Positions 35,162-44,438 are shown, numbered from the stretch's first letter. The stretch is DNA of 47,234 bases from Pseudonocardia nigra (GCF_019396355.1 NZ_JAHKRK010000040.1:1-47234); one strand, 5' to 3'. Notes: generated by a model from the sequence alone, not told the origin. Made by a program: numbers and translations.

Positions 35162-35197
35162 GGGCGGGCCGCGCGGCTTCCCCCTCGGCCCTTGCCC

Positions 35198-35278
35198 CGG
35201 CTCGCGGGCGCACGACTCGCGGGTCCGAACCGCCCGACTCGCGGGCCCGTTCGGCCCGACTCACGCGGGTCGGGCGCG
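35198..35278. repeat. 22-bp-period intergenic repeat, locus B (3 units plus remnants)
   Basis: Units begin with the core CGACTCGCGGG at 35213 and 35235, and with CGACTCACGCGGG at 35257, exactly 22 bp apart. A partial unit (GGCTCGCGGGCG) precedes them from 35198, and degenerate cores follow at 35288 and about 35309. The locus lies between arfB and nhaA, both on the plus strand. Confidence 0.85.
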
Positions 35279-35383
35279 TCCCCTCCGCGACTCGGGGTCC
35301 GGATGCGGGCGAGTCCGGGTCGCGGCGCCTCGGGGGGAAGTGTGGCGGATCTCGCAAGGCCGGTGGCGGTCCGCGATCTGGGT

Positions 35384-35401
35384 TAGGGTCTCCGCGAGGT
35401 G
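35384..35401 (+). promoter_or_regulatory. nhaA -10 box
   Basis: TAGGGT at 35384-35389 would place the transcript start near 35397. A GTG at 35399 could then be used leaderless. Alternatively the message has a leader of about 60 nt and starts at GTG 35459 behind CGGAG. Confidence 0.45.
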
Positions 35402-35458
35402 CGCCGGGAAGTCTGGTCGGCAACGTCGTTGCCGACCCTGCGATCATCGGAGCCGCCC

Positions 35459-36700
35459 GTGAACGCTCGCCGCCTCACCACCCCCGTCAACGAGTTCGCG
35501 CGGTACCTGCGCACCGAGACCGTCGGCGGGATTGTCCTCCTCGTCGCCACGGCGATCGCCCTGATCTGGGCCAACTTGCCGTGGGCTGAGGCCTATCAGG
35601 CGATGCGGACGACGGTGGTCGGCCCGGCGGCGCTGCACCTCGACCTCACCCTCGCGGAGTGGGCGACCGACGGTCTGCTCGCCATCTTCTTCTTCGTCGT
35701 CGGGCTCGAGCTCAAGCGCGAGCTCGTGATCGGCGAGCTGTCCTCGAAGAGCCAGGCGCTGCTCCCGGTGGCCGCCGCGCTCGGCGGCATGATCGTCCCG
35801 GCCGGGCTCGCGCTCGCCGTCAGCTGGGGTTCGCCGGGCTTCGAGCAGGCGTGGGCGATCCCGGTGGCCACCGACATCGCGTTCGCCCTCGGCGTGCTGG
35901 CCCTCGCCGGGTCCGCGCTGCCGGTGGGCGCGCGGGTGTTCCTGCTGGGCCTCGCCGTGGCCGACGACCTCGGGGCGATCGTCGTCATCGCGGTGCTGTT
36001 CAGCTCCGGCCTCGACCTGCTCGCGCTCGGTGCCGTGGTGCTGGCCGCAGCGCTCTACTGGTGGCTGCAGCGCAAGCGGGTGCGGGCGTGGTGGATCTAC
36101 GTGCCGCTCGGGGTGGCCACCTGGATCGCGGTGCACGAAGCCGGGATCCACGCGACGATCGCCGGCGTGCTGCTGGGACTCCTGACCCGGGTGCGCGCCG
36201 ACCGCGGCGAGGAGTACGCGCCCGCACTCCGGCTGGAGCACCGGCTGCAGCCGTGGTCTGCCGGGCTGTGCGTCCCGGTGTTCGCGCTGTTCGCCGCGGG
36301 CGTCCCGATCGGTGCCGAGGCCCTGCGCGCCGTGGTGAACGAGCCGGTGGCGCTCGGCGTCGTCGTGGGCCTGCTCTTCGGCAAGATCGTCGGCATCTTC
36401 GGCTCGTCGTGGCTGGTGATCCGCCTGACGCCCGCGTCCCGCCCCCGCGGGTTGAGCTGGCGCGACCTCGCGGCCGTGTCGATGTTGGGCGGCGTCGGGT
36501 TCACCGTCAGCCTGCTCATCGCCGAGCTGTCGCTGGCCGACCAGGGCCCGCTGCTCGAGACGGCGAAGGCCGCCGTGCTGGTCGCCTCCGCCGCCGCGTC
36601 GATCATCGGTGCAGCCCTGCTCGTGCGGCGCGGCCGGGTGCACGCCGCCAATGGCGACGACGACACCCCGGACGACGACAGAAGCACCCCGTCGGGCTGA
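35459..36700 (+). CDS. nhaA: Na+/H+ antiporter NhaA
   Basis: From GTG 35459 the protein has 413 aa. The frame is open from GTG 35399, which would add 20 residues. Typical NhaA features are VGLELKREL, the ATDIAFALGVLAL segment, the AVADDLGAIVVIAVLF helix with the two adjacent Asp residues needed for transport, and GKIVGIFGSSWLVIRL near the end. It appears to have about 12 membrane helices and ends in an Asp-rich soluble tail (GDDDTPDDDRS). It exchanges sodium for protons at the cytoplasmic membrane. Confidence 0.93.
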   Translation: MNARRLTTPVNEFARYLRTETVGGIVLLVATAIALIWANLPWAEAYQAMRTTVVGPAALHLDLTLAEWATDGLLAIFFFVVGLELKRELVIGELSSKSQALLPVAAALGGMIVPAGLALAVSWGSPGFEQAWAIPVATDIAFALGVLALAGSALPVGARVFLLGLAVADDLGAIVVIAVLFSSGLDLLALGAVVLAAALYWWLQRKRVRAWWIYVPLGVATWIAVHEAGIHATIAGVLLGLLTRVRADRGEEYAPALRLEHRLQPWSAGLCVPVFALFAAGVPIGAEALRAVVNEPVALGVVVGLLFGKIVGIFGSSWLVIRLTPASRPRGLSWRDLAAVSMLGGVGFTVSLLIAELSLADQGPLLETAKAAVLVASAAASIIGAALLVRRGRVHAANGDDDTPDDDRSTPSG

Positions 36701-36804
36701 CGCCGCGGCGCGCCCGGTGCTCCTGATCGGGCATCGGGGGGGCCGTCGTGGAAGGATGGCGACCCGATCATCGACACCCGAGCAGCTCGTGCAGGAGGAC
36801 CGCG

Positions 36805-37326
36805 GTGGCCAGCCCGACCAGCTCCAGCGGCGCGGACGTTCCGCCCGTGCTGCCCTCGATCCCGCTCTCGCCGGAGCCGGCGAAGTCGGTGGGTGAGCAG
36901 TCGATCGGCGGTCTCGTCCGCGAGGCGACCGCCCACGTCTCCACCCTGGTGCGCGCCGAGGTCGAACTCGCGCGCCTCGAGATCACCAAGGAGGTGAAGA
37001 AGGGCCTGCAGGGCAGCCTCTTCTTCATCGTCGCGCTGGTGATCCTGCTGTTCAGCCTGTTCTTCGCGTTCTTCGCCCTCGGCGAGCTGCTGGCCATCTG
37101 GCTGCCGCGGTCGGCGGCGTTCGCGATCGTCTTCGGTGTGATGCTCCTCGCCGCCGGGCTCTTCGGGCTCCTCGGCTACCGGCGGGTCCGCAAGATCCGC
37201 AAGCCGGAGCGCACGATCGAGAGCCTGCGGGAGTCGGCGCAGGTGCTGTCGCACCGCGGCAGGCCCGACTCCGACGGCGTTCCGCCGCACCAGCTGAGTG
37301 GCGCACACCGCGGCACCACGCGCTGA
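36805..37326 (+). CDS. Phage-holin-superfamily membrane protein (Rv3669-like)
   Basis: GTG 36805 has AGGAGG 6 bp upstream, giving 173 aa. An N-terminal soluble helix (LVREATAHVSTLVRAEVELARLEITKEVKKGLQG) is followed by two membrane helices (LFFIVALVILLFSLFFAFFALGELL and AAFAIVFGVMLLAAGLFGLLGY) and a charged tail. This is the layout of the Phage_holin_3_6 (DUF1469) family, which in chromosomes is not a lysis gene. The role is unknown. It is followed closely by an epoxide hydrolase gene as in mycobacteria. Confidence 0.8.
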   Translation: MASPTSSSGADVPPVLPSIPLSPEPAKSVGEQSIGGLVREATAHVSTLVRAEVELARLEITKEVKKGLQGSLFFIVALVILLFSLFFAFFALGELLAIWLPRSAAFAIVFGVMLLAAGLFGLLGYRRVRKIRKPERTIESLRESAQVLSHRGRPDSDGVPPHQLSGAHRGTTR

Positions 37327-37330
37327 GCAC

Positions 37331-38266
37331 GTGCGCCCGGCCGGTCCGGACCCGTCGTCGGTCCGGTTGCCCGGGCCCTGGGTCCACCGCGCGCTCTCCG
37401 CGAACGGCATCCGGCTGCACGTCGCGGAGTGCGACGGTGGCGGTCCGCTCGTGGTGCTGCTGCACGGCTTCCCGGAGTTCTGGTGGGCGTGGCGGCACCA
37501 GCTCGATGCGCTCGCCGAGCGTGGTTACCGGGCAGTGGCGGTGGACCTGCGCGGTTACGGCGACTCCGACAAGCCCCCACGCGGGTACGACCTCTGGACG
37601 CTCGCCGGTGACGTCGCCGGGTTGATCCGGGCACTGGGCGAGCCGCGGGCGCACGTCGTCGGGCACGACTGGGGCGGCCTGGTCGCATGGACCGTCACCG
37701 CACTGCACCCGCGGCTGGTGCGCTCGCTCACCGCGATCGGCGCCCCGCACCCGTTGGCGCTGCGCAGCGCCATCGTGCGCGAGCCGCGCGGCCAGGGCCG
37801 GGCGACGGCGAGCTACGCGTCGGCGTTCCAGCTGCCCCGGTGGCCCGAGCGGACGCTGCGTGCCGACGACGGGGCGCGCGTCGAGGAGATCCTGCGCGGC
37901 TGGTCCGGGCCGGAGTGGACATCCTCCGACGACTTCGCCGACGCCGCGGACCGCTACCGCCGGGCCATCCAGGTGCCCGGCGTGGTGCACTGCGCCATGG
38001 AGTACTACCGCTGGGCGCTGCGGTCGCAGTTCCGCGCGGAGGGCCCGCGGTTCGCCGCCGCGGTGGCGCGCCGTCCGGTGGTGCCGGTGCTTCAGGTGCA
38101 CGGCGCCGACGACCCGTGCGTGCTGGTGAGCACGGCCGCGGCCTCGGCGCGGTGGGCCGGTCCCGCCCACCGGATGCACGTCCTGCCCGCGACCTGCCAC
38201 TTCCCGCACGAGGAACGCCCCGGGGAGACGACGGACCTGCTCACGGCCTTCCTCCGCCACGCCTGA
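37331..38266 (+). CDS. Alpha/beta hydrolase, epoxide-hydrolase type (EphE-like)
   Basis: GTG 37331 gives 311 aa. GTG 37298 would overlap the preceding gene by 29 bp. No good ribosome-binding site distinguishes them. Motifs are HGFPEFWWAWRHQ (oxyanion hole HGxP), GHDWGGLVAW with the Asp nucleophile, and CHFPHEE with the catalytic His. Asp nucleophile and HGFPE together favour an epoxide hydrolase over an esterase. The likely counterpart is Rv3670 (ephE). The substrate is not predictable. Confidence 0.83.
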   Translation: MRPAGPDPSSVRLPGPWVHRALSANGIRLHVAECDGGGPLVVLLHGFPEFWWAWRHQLDALAERGYRAVAVDLRGYGDSDKPPRGYDLWTLAGDVAGLIRALGEPRAHVVGHDWGGLVAWTVTALHPRLVRSLTAIGAPHPLALRSAIVREPRGQGRATASYASAFQLPRWPERTLRADDGARVEEILRGWSGPEWTSSDDFADAADRYRRAIQVPGVVHCAMEYYRWALRSQFRAEGPRFAAAVARRPVVPVLQVHGADDPCVLVSTAAASARWAGPAHRMHVLPATCHFPHEERPGETTDLLTAFLRHA

Positions 38267-38272
38267 GACGCC

Positions 38273-38400
38273 CGCGAGTCGCTCGTTCCGGACACGCGAG
38301 TCGCCGTCGTGGGGGCACGAATCGGGCGACTCGCCGGTCGGAATCGGGCGACTCGCGGGTCGGAATCGGGCGACTCGCGGGTTGAAAGCGGGCGACTCGC
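38273..38400. repeat. 22-bp-period intergenic repeat, locus C (2 inverted plus 4 direct units)
   Basis: Two units with the core CGCGAGTCGC begin at 38273 and 38295. Four units with the opposite orientation have CGACTCGC at 38327, 38349, 38371 and 38393, each 22 bp apart. The two sets can pair with each other as a large stem. The array fills the whole gap between the convergent epoxide hydrolase and phosphodiesterase genes, so it may terminate both. Confidence 0.9.
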
Positions 38401-38410
38401 GGGGGACGGG

Positions 38411-39526
38411 CTACCGGGACGCGCGGGCGGCGACCGCGGTGTCCGGGTTGTCGCTGAACACGCCGTCGACGCCCGCGGCGAAGAAGGCCTCGTACTCGGC
38501 GAAGATGTCGCCGTAGGCCGTGTCATCGGCACCGCTGCGCAGGTCGGCGGGCAGGAACTCGTTCTCGTTGCGGAACGTGTACGGGTGCACGAGCAGGTCC
38601 TCGGCGTGCGCGTCGGCGACGAGCGAGGTGGGCTCGCCCAGGCTGCCGTCGGCCTCCCGGCCGATCACCAGGTTCTTGTCGGGCCCGATCCCGTCGGCGT
38701 AGGTCGCGATGTCGGCCAGGCCGGCGGGCGTCACGAGGTCGGCGTACGTGCGGGGGTCGCCGATCGCCTCGAGGTCGGCCGGGGCACCCGAGCCGCCCAC
38801 CAGCTGCACGAGCGGCACGCGCAGCTCGTCGTTCAGCTTGCGCAGGTTGGTCGTCTCGAACGACTGGACGAACACCGGGGCGATCGGGCGGTTCAGGCCG
38901 GCGTCGGTGAGCGTGTCGACGAGCGCGGGCTCCAGCGGCTTGTCGATGGACGCGAAGTAGCTGGGGTGCTTCGTCTCCGGGTACACGCCGATCTCGCGGC
39001 CGAGCTCCTTCGACAGCCGTTCGCGCAGGTCGAGCACCTCCTCGAACGTCGGGACCTCGAAGCGGCCGTCGTAGATCGTGTTCTCCTGCCGGATGTCCGG
39101 GATGCGCTCGACCGCGCGCAGCGTCTTCAGCTCGGCGAGGGTGAAGTCCTCGGTGAACCAGCCGGTGTACTCGACGCCGTCGATCGTCTTGGTGGTGCGC
39201 CGATCGGCGAACTCCGGATGCTCGGCCACGTCGGTGGTGCCGCCGATCTCCGGCTCGTGCCGGGCCACCAGCACGCCGTCGGCCGTGGTGACCAGGTCGG
39301 GCTCGATGTAGTCGGCGCCCATGCGGGCGGCCAGCTCGTAGGAGGCCAGCGTGTGCTCCGGGCGGTAGCCGGACGCACCGCGGTGCCCGATCACGAGCAC
39401 GCTCTCGTCGGCCTCGTGCTCCTGGGGGGCGGGGTCGGCGAGCGCCGGTGCGGCGGCCGCCGGTGCGGTGGCGAGGGCGATGGTGGTGAGAGCGGCCACG
39501 GCGAGCCCTCGGATGGGGGATGGCAT
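38411..39526 (-). CDS. glpQ: Secreted glycerophosphodiester phosphodiesterase
   Basis: The 371-aa product starts at ATG 39526 behind GAAAGGT and has a signal peptide cleaved near [16 protein letters not shown]. The GDPD motifs are [19 protein letters not shown] (first catalytic His), [24 protein letters not shown] (metal ligands Glu and Asp, second His), and [14 protein letters not shown]. It resembles the periplasmic GlpQ type in length and contains the usual insertion region. It hydrolyses glycerophosphodiesters outside the cell, supplying glycerol 3-phosphate. Confidence 0.92.
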   Translation of the reverse strand: MPSPIRGLAVAALTTIALATAPAAAAPALADPAPQEHEADESVLVIGHRGASGYRPEHTLASYELAARMGADYIEPDLVTTADGVLVARHEPEIGGTTDVAEHPEFADRRTTKTIDGVEYTGWFTEDFTLAELKTLRAVERIPDIRQENTIYDGRFEVPTFEEVLDLRERLSKELGREIGVYPETKHPSYFASIDKPLEPALVDTLTDAGLNRPIAPVFVQSFETTNLRKLNDELRVPLVQLVGGSGAPADLEAIGDPRTYADLVTPAGLADIATYADGIGPDKNLVIGREADGSLGEPTSLVADAHAEDLLVHPYTFRNENEFLPADLRSGADDTAYGDIFAEYEAFFAAGVDGVFSDNPDTAVAARASR

Positions 39527-39633
39527 GCGCGCACCTTTCCTCAGTCGAGCGACGGGACGGTCACCGGTGGTGTCGGGACCTGGTCCACATGGTGAACGAC
39601 GGACGCGGAGTATGGGGTACTTCGGCCGGGATC

Positions 39634-39650
39634 TACGATCCTCGGTCGTG
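39634..39650 (+). promoter_or_regulatory. -10 box and leaderless start of purD
   Basis: TACGAT at 39634-39639 is followed after 8 bases by the GTG at 39648. There is no ribosome-binding site, so the transcript probably begins at the start codon. Confidence 0.55.
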
Positions 39651-40910
39651 CGCGTCCTGGTCGTCGGATCCGGTGCTCGTGAGCACTCCATCGTCCTCGC
39701 CATGGCGCAGGACCCCGAGGTGACGGCGCTCGCGTGCGCCCCGGGCAACGCGGGCACGGCCGCCGTGGCCGAGCAGCGCGGCCTCGACGTCACCGATCCC
39801 GCGGCCGCGGCCGCGCTGGCCATCAGCTGGAAGGCCGACCTCGTCGTCGTCGGCCCCGAGGTGCCGCTCGTCGCGGGCGTCGCCGACGCGGTCCGCGCCG
39901 CCGGGGTGGCCTGCTTCGGCCCGAGCGCCGCGGCAGCCCGCATCGAGGGCTCCAAGAGCTTCGCCAAGGACGTGATGACGGCGGCCCGGGTGAACACCGC
40001 GACGTCGGAGATCGTGGACAACCCGGCCCACCTGGACGCCGCGCTCGCCCGGTTCACCCCGCCCTACGTCGTGAAGGACGACGGGCTGGCCGCGGGCAAG
40101 GGCGTGGTCGTCAGCGCCGACCTCGAGGTCGCCCGCGCGCACGCCCGCACCCTGCTCGACGACGGCCACCCCGTGCTGCTGGAGTCCTACCTCGACGGTC
40201 CCGAGGTGTCGTTGTTCTGCCTCGTGGACGGGGCCACCGTGGTGCCGCTGCTGCCCGCGCAGGACTTCAAACGCGTCGGCGACGGGGACAGCGGCCCCAA
40301 CACCGGCGGGATGGGGGCCTACGCGCCGCTGCCGTGGGCCTCGCCGTCCCTGGCCGACGACCTCGTGCGCACGGTCGTGGCGCCGGTCGCGGAGGAGATG
40401 GTGCGCCGCGCCACGCCGTTCAGCGGACTGCTCTACGCCGGGCTGGCGCTGACGTCGGCCGGACCCGCCGTGATCGAGTTCAACTGCCGGTTCGGCGACC
40501 CCGAGACCCAGGTCGTGCTGGCGCTGCTGCGCACCCCGCTCGCCCGCCTGCTGCACGCCACGGCCACCGGGCGGCTCGCGGAGGAGCCTGCGCTGCAGTG
40601 GGCCGACGCGGCGGCCGTCACCGTGGTGGTGGCCGCCGAGGGCTACCCCGGGACACCGCGGCTCGGTGACGTCATCACGGGCGCGGACGGGGAGGGTGTG
40701 CTGCACGCAGGCACCCGGCGGCGCGACGACGGCGCGGTGGTGTCGGCGGGCGGCCGCGTGCTGTCGGTGGTGGGCACCGGGACCGACCTGACGGCGGCGC
40801 GCCAGGACGCCTACCGCAGGCTCGAGGGCGTGCACCTGGCCGGCTCGCACCACCGGACCGACATCGCGCTGCGCGCCGAGCGCGGCGAGATCACGGTGCC
40901 CGCGCCGTAG
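39648..40910 (+). CDS. purD: Phosphoribosylamine-glycine ligase
   Basis: The 420-aa ATP-grasp enzyme makes glycinamide ribonucleotide in purine synthesis. It begins [16 protein letters not shown] (N-domain P-loop-like), has [21 protein letters not shown] and [16 protein letters not shown] for ATP binding, [18 protein letters not shown] and [14 protein letters not shown] for the active site. Length is normal. The frame is open further upstream, but the leaderless promoter and family alignment place the start at GTG 39648. Confidence 0.96.
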   Translation: MRVLVVGSGAREHSIVLAMAQDPEVTALACAPGNAGTAAVAEQRGLDVTDPAAAAALAISWKADLVVVGPEVPLVAGVADAVRAAGVACFGPSAAAARIEGSKSFAKDVMTAARVNTATSEIVDNPAHLDAALARFTPPYVVKDDGLAAGKGVVVSADLEVARAHARTLLDDGHPVLLESYLDGPEVSLFCLVDGATVVPLLPAQDFKRVGDGDSGPNTGGMGAYAPLPWASPSLADDLVRTVVAPVAEEMVRRATPFSGLLYAGLALTSAGPAVIEFNCRFGDPETQVVLALLRTPLARLLHATATGRLAEEPALQWADAAAVTVVVAAEGYPGTPRLGDVITGADGEGVLHAGTRRRDDGAVVSAGGRVLSVVGTGTDLTAARQDAYRRLEGVHLAGSHHRTDIALRAERGEITVPAP

Positions 40911-41202
40911 CCGGCATCCCACCTGAGAGTCGAGGTTACGATTCACCACCCGATCGGGTGACGCCAGTTTCGCTGGCTTGTGCTGTATGGGCGAAGAACG
41001 TCGAGCGTGATGCCTACTTTTGACCCTTTCGGCGCACGACACGCTCGCTCAGAGTGACTTGCCGCCCGCCGGAGGACACGGCAAGGTCACGCTGCCCGGG
41101 AGAGATCCACTGTGTCGTCGCTCCCCGTGAGGGCCGCTCTCGTGGGTCCGCCCGGGCGGAACGCATTCCGCTCGCTCCCCAGAGAACAACTTGAGGACAC
41201 GC
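40911..41202. other. Long leader region of the secreted low-complexity protein
   Basis: This 292-bp gap contains no gene. It starts with less GC-rich sequence around TCGAGGTTACGATTC and a perfect 12-bp palindrome ACCCGATCGGGT at 40948-40959, and ends with GAGGAC before the start at 41203. If transcription begins near the palindrome, the leader is over 200 nt and could fold. I do not recognise a riboswitch class. Confidence 0.4.
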
Positions 41203-42189
41203 ATGACGAAGAACGCACGTCCCCGGCACGCGGCTCCCAGCCGCGCCGGGCGCATCGCGGGTCGGGCCGCCGTCGGCGTCCTGGGCGCACCCATGGCCAT
41301 GTTCGGTGTCGCCGGGCCCGCCGCAGCCGCGGAGATCGACCTGGGCGGCTCGCTGACTGATGACGACGGCACCCGCCAGGCGGGCGTCCACGTCGACACC
41401 CAGGAGGGCCTCTTCGGCCTCGGAGGGCTGGACGCGCTCGGTGCCGGTGGGTTGAACCTCGACGGCCTCGGCCTGGACGCCCCCGGCTCCGACGGCACCG
41501 AGTTCCAGGGCGTCGGCCTCGACCTGTTCGAGATGGGCGGGGAGGGCGCCGGGCTCGACGCGCTGCCGCTGGTCAGCGCGCTGCCCGGCCTGCCGTCGCT
41601 GGACGCGCTGTCCGCGCCGGAGCTTCCGGTCGTGGACTCGATGCCGGCGGTCGAGCAGCTGCCGATCGTGGACTCGCTGCCGGAGCTGTCGGTCGTCGAC
41701 TCGCTGCCCGTGGTCGAGGAGCTCCCCGTCGTGGACACGCTGGGCGAGCTGCCCGTCCTGTCCGACCTGGGTGCCGGCAACCTCGACGAGGCCGTCGACC
41801 TGAACCTCGACGAGCTGCAGGTCCGTGACCTGCTCGGCATCGAGCTGCCCGGGCGCGACGGCGGCATCAGCCTCGACCTGCTGTCCGGCGCCGCGCACGA
41901 CGAGGACGGCGAGGAGGTCCGCGCCGCGATCCACCTCGACCTGGAGCAGCTCGGTGACCTGGACCGGCTGGGTGACCTCGACCAGCTGGGCGGACTCGAT
42001 CAGCTTGGTGGCCTGGACCGGCTCGGCGACCTCGACCTGCTCGGCGGCTCGGACGAGAGCGACTCGGACGACAGCGACTCCGACGACAGCGACTCCGACG
42101 AGGCCGCGGACGAGGAGGCCGCGAACGGCGAGCGCCGCTCGGGCCCGGACCTGTTCTCCGCCACGGACCTGGTCTCGAGCCTGCTCTGA
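41203..42189 (+). CDS. Secreted acidic low-complexity repeat protein
   Basis: ATG 41203 behind GAGGAC gives 328 aa with a signal peptide ending near GVAGPAAAAEIDLG. The mature protein is Leu/Asp/Gly-rich and has three repeat zones: Pro-Val-Val-Asp-Ser-type units (139-188), six-residue L-G-D-L-D-x units (249-282), and an Asp/Ser tract (284-299). Segments TDDDGTRQAGVHVDTQE (52-68) and HDEDGEEVRAAIHLDLEQ (232-249) look like two copies of one module. There are no cysteines. I do not recognise a family. Calcium binding by the acidic tract or a wall-associated structural role are only guesses. A strong terminator follows. Confidence 0.7.
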   Translation: MTKNARPRHAAPSRAGRIAGRAAVGVLGAPMAMFGVAGPAAAAEIDLGGSLTDDDGTRQAGVHVDTQEGLFGLGGLDALGAGGLNLDGLGLDAPGSDGTEFQGVGLDLFEMGGEGAGLDALPLVSALPGLPSLDALSAPELPVVDSMPAVEQLPIVDSLPELSVVDSLPVVEELPVVDTLGELPVLSDLGAGNLDEAVDLNLDELQVRDLLGIELPGRDGGISLDLLSGAAHDEDGEEVRAAIHLDLEQLGDLDRLGDLDQLGGLDQLGGLDRLGDLDLLGGSDESDSDDSDSDDSDSDEAADEEAANGERRSGPDLFSATDLVSSLL

Positions 42190-42197
42190 CGGTCCGA

Positions 42198-42246
42198 CAG
42201 GAAAGCCACGTTCCTGACGCTGTATGACAGGAACGTGGCTTTCCTG
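42198..42246. terminator. Perfect 19-bp inverted repeat, terminator
   Basis: CAGGAAAGCCACGTTCCTG (42198-42216) and CAGGAACGTGGCTTTCCTG (42228-42246) are exact reverse complements around an 11-nt loop. It begins 9 bp after the stop of the secreted protein gene and ends 38 bp before the -10 box of the aminotransferase gene. Confidence 0.85.
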
Positions 42247-42283
42247 CCACTTCCCGGGTGTACGCGGGCCGGGAGCGCGCTCC

Positions 42284-42299
42284 TAGGCTCGGGTCCGTG
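42284..42299 (+). promoter_or_regulatory. -10 box and leaderless start of the aminotransferase
   Basis: TAGGCT at 42284-42289 lies 7 bases before GTG 42297, with no ribosome-binding site between. This matches the leaderless pattern of purD and the GatB/YqeY gene in this window. Confidence 0.55.
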
Positions 42300-43484
42300 A
42301 CGACGCATCCCACCACCCCGGGGCTCGCGGTCGCCCGCCGGGCCGCCATCCCCCCGTTCCACGTCATGGACGTCTGGGCCGCGGCGGGAGAGCGCCGGCG
42401 CACCCACGGCGACCTGGTCAACCTCTCGGCGGGCCAGCCGTCCACCCCGGCGCCGGCCGCGGTGCGCGCCGCCGCGACGGATGCCCTGGCCGGCGACGTC
42501 CTCGGCTACACGGAGGCGCTCGGCATCCCCGAGCTGCGGGCCGCGGTCGCCGGGCACTACGCCCGCACCTACGGCCTCGAGGTGCCCGCCGACCAGGTGG
42601 TTCTGACCACCGGCTCGTCGGGCGGGTTCCTGCTCGCGTTCCTGTCCGCGTTCGACGCGGGTGACCGGGTGGCGATGGCCCGTCCCGGCTATCCCTGCTA
42701 CCGCAACATCCTCTCGGCACTGGGCTGCGAGGTCGTCGACCTGCCGTGCGGCCCGGAGACCCGGTACCAGCCCACCGTGGCGATGCTGGAGGCCCTCGAC
42801 GAGCCCGTCCAGGGCCTGATCGTCGCGAGCCCGGCCAACCCGACCGGCACCGTGCTCGACCCGGTCGAGCTCGCCGCGCTGGCCGAGCACTGCGAACGCA
42901 CCGGCGTGCAGCTGATCAGCGACGAGATCTACCACGGCATCTCCTACGACGGCGCACCGGCGACGTCGTCGGCGTGGAGCACCTCGCGCGAGGCGATCGT
43001 CGTCAACTCCTTCTCCAAGTACTTCTCGATGACCGGCTGGCGGCTGGGCTGGTTGCTGCTTCCCACCCGGCTGCTGCGGGCCGCGGACTGCCTCACCGGC
43101 AACTTCACGATCTGCCCTCCCACCCTCGCGCAGCGGGCGGCGCTCGGTGCGTTCGAGGAGGCCAGCTACACCGAGGCGGACGTCCACGTGGCGCGCTACG
43201 CCGTGAACCGCGGGCTCCTGCTCGACGGCCTCACCCGGATGGGCATCACCCGGCTCGCGCCGGCCGACGGCGCGTTCTACGTCTACGCCGACGTGTCGCA
43301 CCTGACGACGGACTCGATGGACCTGACCTACCGGATGCTCGCCGAGACCGGCGTCGCCGTCGCCCCGGGCATCGACTTCGACCCCGTGGACGGGGGCCGG
43401 TGGATCCGGTTCTCCTGCGCGGGTGCCACCGAGGACGTCACCGAGGCGCTGCGGCGGCTGGAGGCCTGGTTGCCCTCGCAGTGA
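42297..43484 (+). CDS. Class I/II PLP-dependent aminotransferase
   Basis: The 395-aa enzyme starts at GTG 42297. LGYTEALGIPELRAAVAGHY, VLTTGSSGGFLLAFLSAFDAGD, ARPGYPCYRNIL and ASPANPTGTVLDP are fold-type I aminotransferase motifs. ISDEIYHGISYDG carries the Asp that binds the PLP ring nitrogen, and VVNSFSKYFSMTGWRLGW the Schiff-base Lys. The C-terminal Arg in WIRFSCAGATEDV binds substrate carboxylate. It resembles aspartate/aromatic aminotransferases (AspB type). The amino acid specificity is not determined by sequence alone. Confidence 0.92.
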   Translation: MTTHPTTPGLAVARRAAIPPFHVMDVWAAAGERRRTHGDLVNLSAGQPSTPAPAAVRAAATDALAGDVLGYTEALGIPELRAAVAGHYARTYGLEVPADQVVLTTGSSGGFLLAFLSAFDAGDRVAMARPGYPCYRNILSALGCEVVDLPCGPETRYQPTVAMLEALDEPVQGLIVASPANPTGTVLDPVELAALAEHCERTGVQLISDEIYHGISYDGAPATSSAWSTSREAIVVNSFSKYFSMTGWRLGWLLLPTRLLRAADCLTGNFTICPPTLAQRAALGAFEEASYTEADVHVARYAVNRGLLLDGLTRMGITRLAPADGAFYVYADVSHLTTDSMDLTYRMLAETGVAVAPGIDFDPVDGGRWIRFSCAGATEDVTEALRRLEAWLPSQ

Positions 43485-43556
43485 CGGACCGGGCCGGCGG
43501 TACGGTCGCGACGGGCGGCGCGGGGACGGCGCGCAGGGGGAACCGGGGGAACGCAC

Positions 43557-44375
43557 ATGACCGAACCGACCGACCTCCGGCCCGGGCCGCCGAGCAGGGA
43601 CAGGACACGGTCGCGCAGGCTGCCCATCGCGGTCGGCGGGCTGCTCGCCGTTGCGGCGCTCCTGGTCGGGGGCGTCGCCGTGGCCGCAGAGCTCGCTCCC
43701 CCCAGGCTGCAGGAGGAGACGCTCGTCCTCGACGCCCGGGAACCGCGGCTGACCGTCGACATCGGCAACGGCGACCTGTCGCTCGTCCAGGGCGACGGGG
43801 CCCGGGTGGAGATCCGGCGGACCGTCCGCGTCCAGGGGTGGGGCGAGCCGACGTTCAGCGAGGACTCCACCGGCGACGGGGTGACGATCGCGGCCGAGTG
43901 CTCCCGGTGGTGGGGCCTGAGCTGCGAGATCGACTAAGAGGTCCGCGTCCCGGACGGGTTCGCGCTCGACCTCACCACCAGCTCCGGTGACGTGCAGGCG
44001 AGCGGCGTGCGGGCCGGGTCGACCACGATCCGGGTGTCCAGCGGTGACGTCGAGCTGTCCGAGGTCGGCGGGCCGCTCGTCGTGGAGTCCAGCTCCGGGT
44101 CGATCACCGGTGCGGGCCTGGACAGTGCGGCGGTCGCCGCGACCGCGTCCTCCGGCGAGGTCACGCTCGACTTCGCCACGGCGCCGGACGAGGTCGACGT
44201 CGACGTCAGCAGCGGGGACGTGGAGCTGACTCTGCCGACCGGGGGCGGGCCGTACCGGCTGGACGTCGCGACGAGCTCGGGTGACCAGGAGATCGAGGTG
44301 CCGACCGACGCCGCGTCCGCCAGGACCGTCGCGGTCGAGGCCAGCAGTGGTGACGTGGCGGTCCGGGGCCGCTGA
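43557..44375 (+). pseudogene. DUF4097-type membrane-anchored protein with an in-frame stop
   Basis: ATG 43557 begins a protein with a membrane helix (LPIAVGGLLAVAALLVGGVAVAA) and a DUF4097-like beta-repeat domain. TAA at 43935-43937 interrupts it after SCEID, yet the same frame continues at once with EVRVPDGFALDLTTSSGDVQASGVRAG and four further SSGDV-type repeats to TGA 44375. One base change in a Tyr codon (TAC or TAT to TAA) explains the stop. The 272-codon frame is otherwise intact, so the mutation is recent, an error, or read through. Confidence 0.85.
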
Positions 44376-44438
44376 CCCGCGCCGACGTCCACCCGGGTGG
44401 AGGCACAGCTCGCGGCCGTGCCCCCGAGCTGTGGAGGA

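Noticed and set aside
40911..41202. A riboswitch upstream of the secreted low-complexity protein
   Set aside because: The leader is long and contains a palindrome, but I could not match the core of any known class, including the c-di-AMP type.
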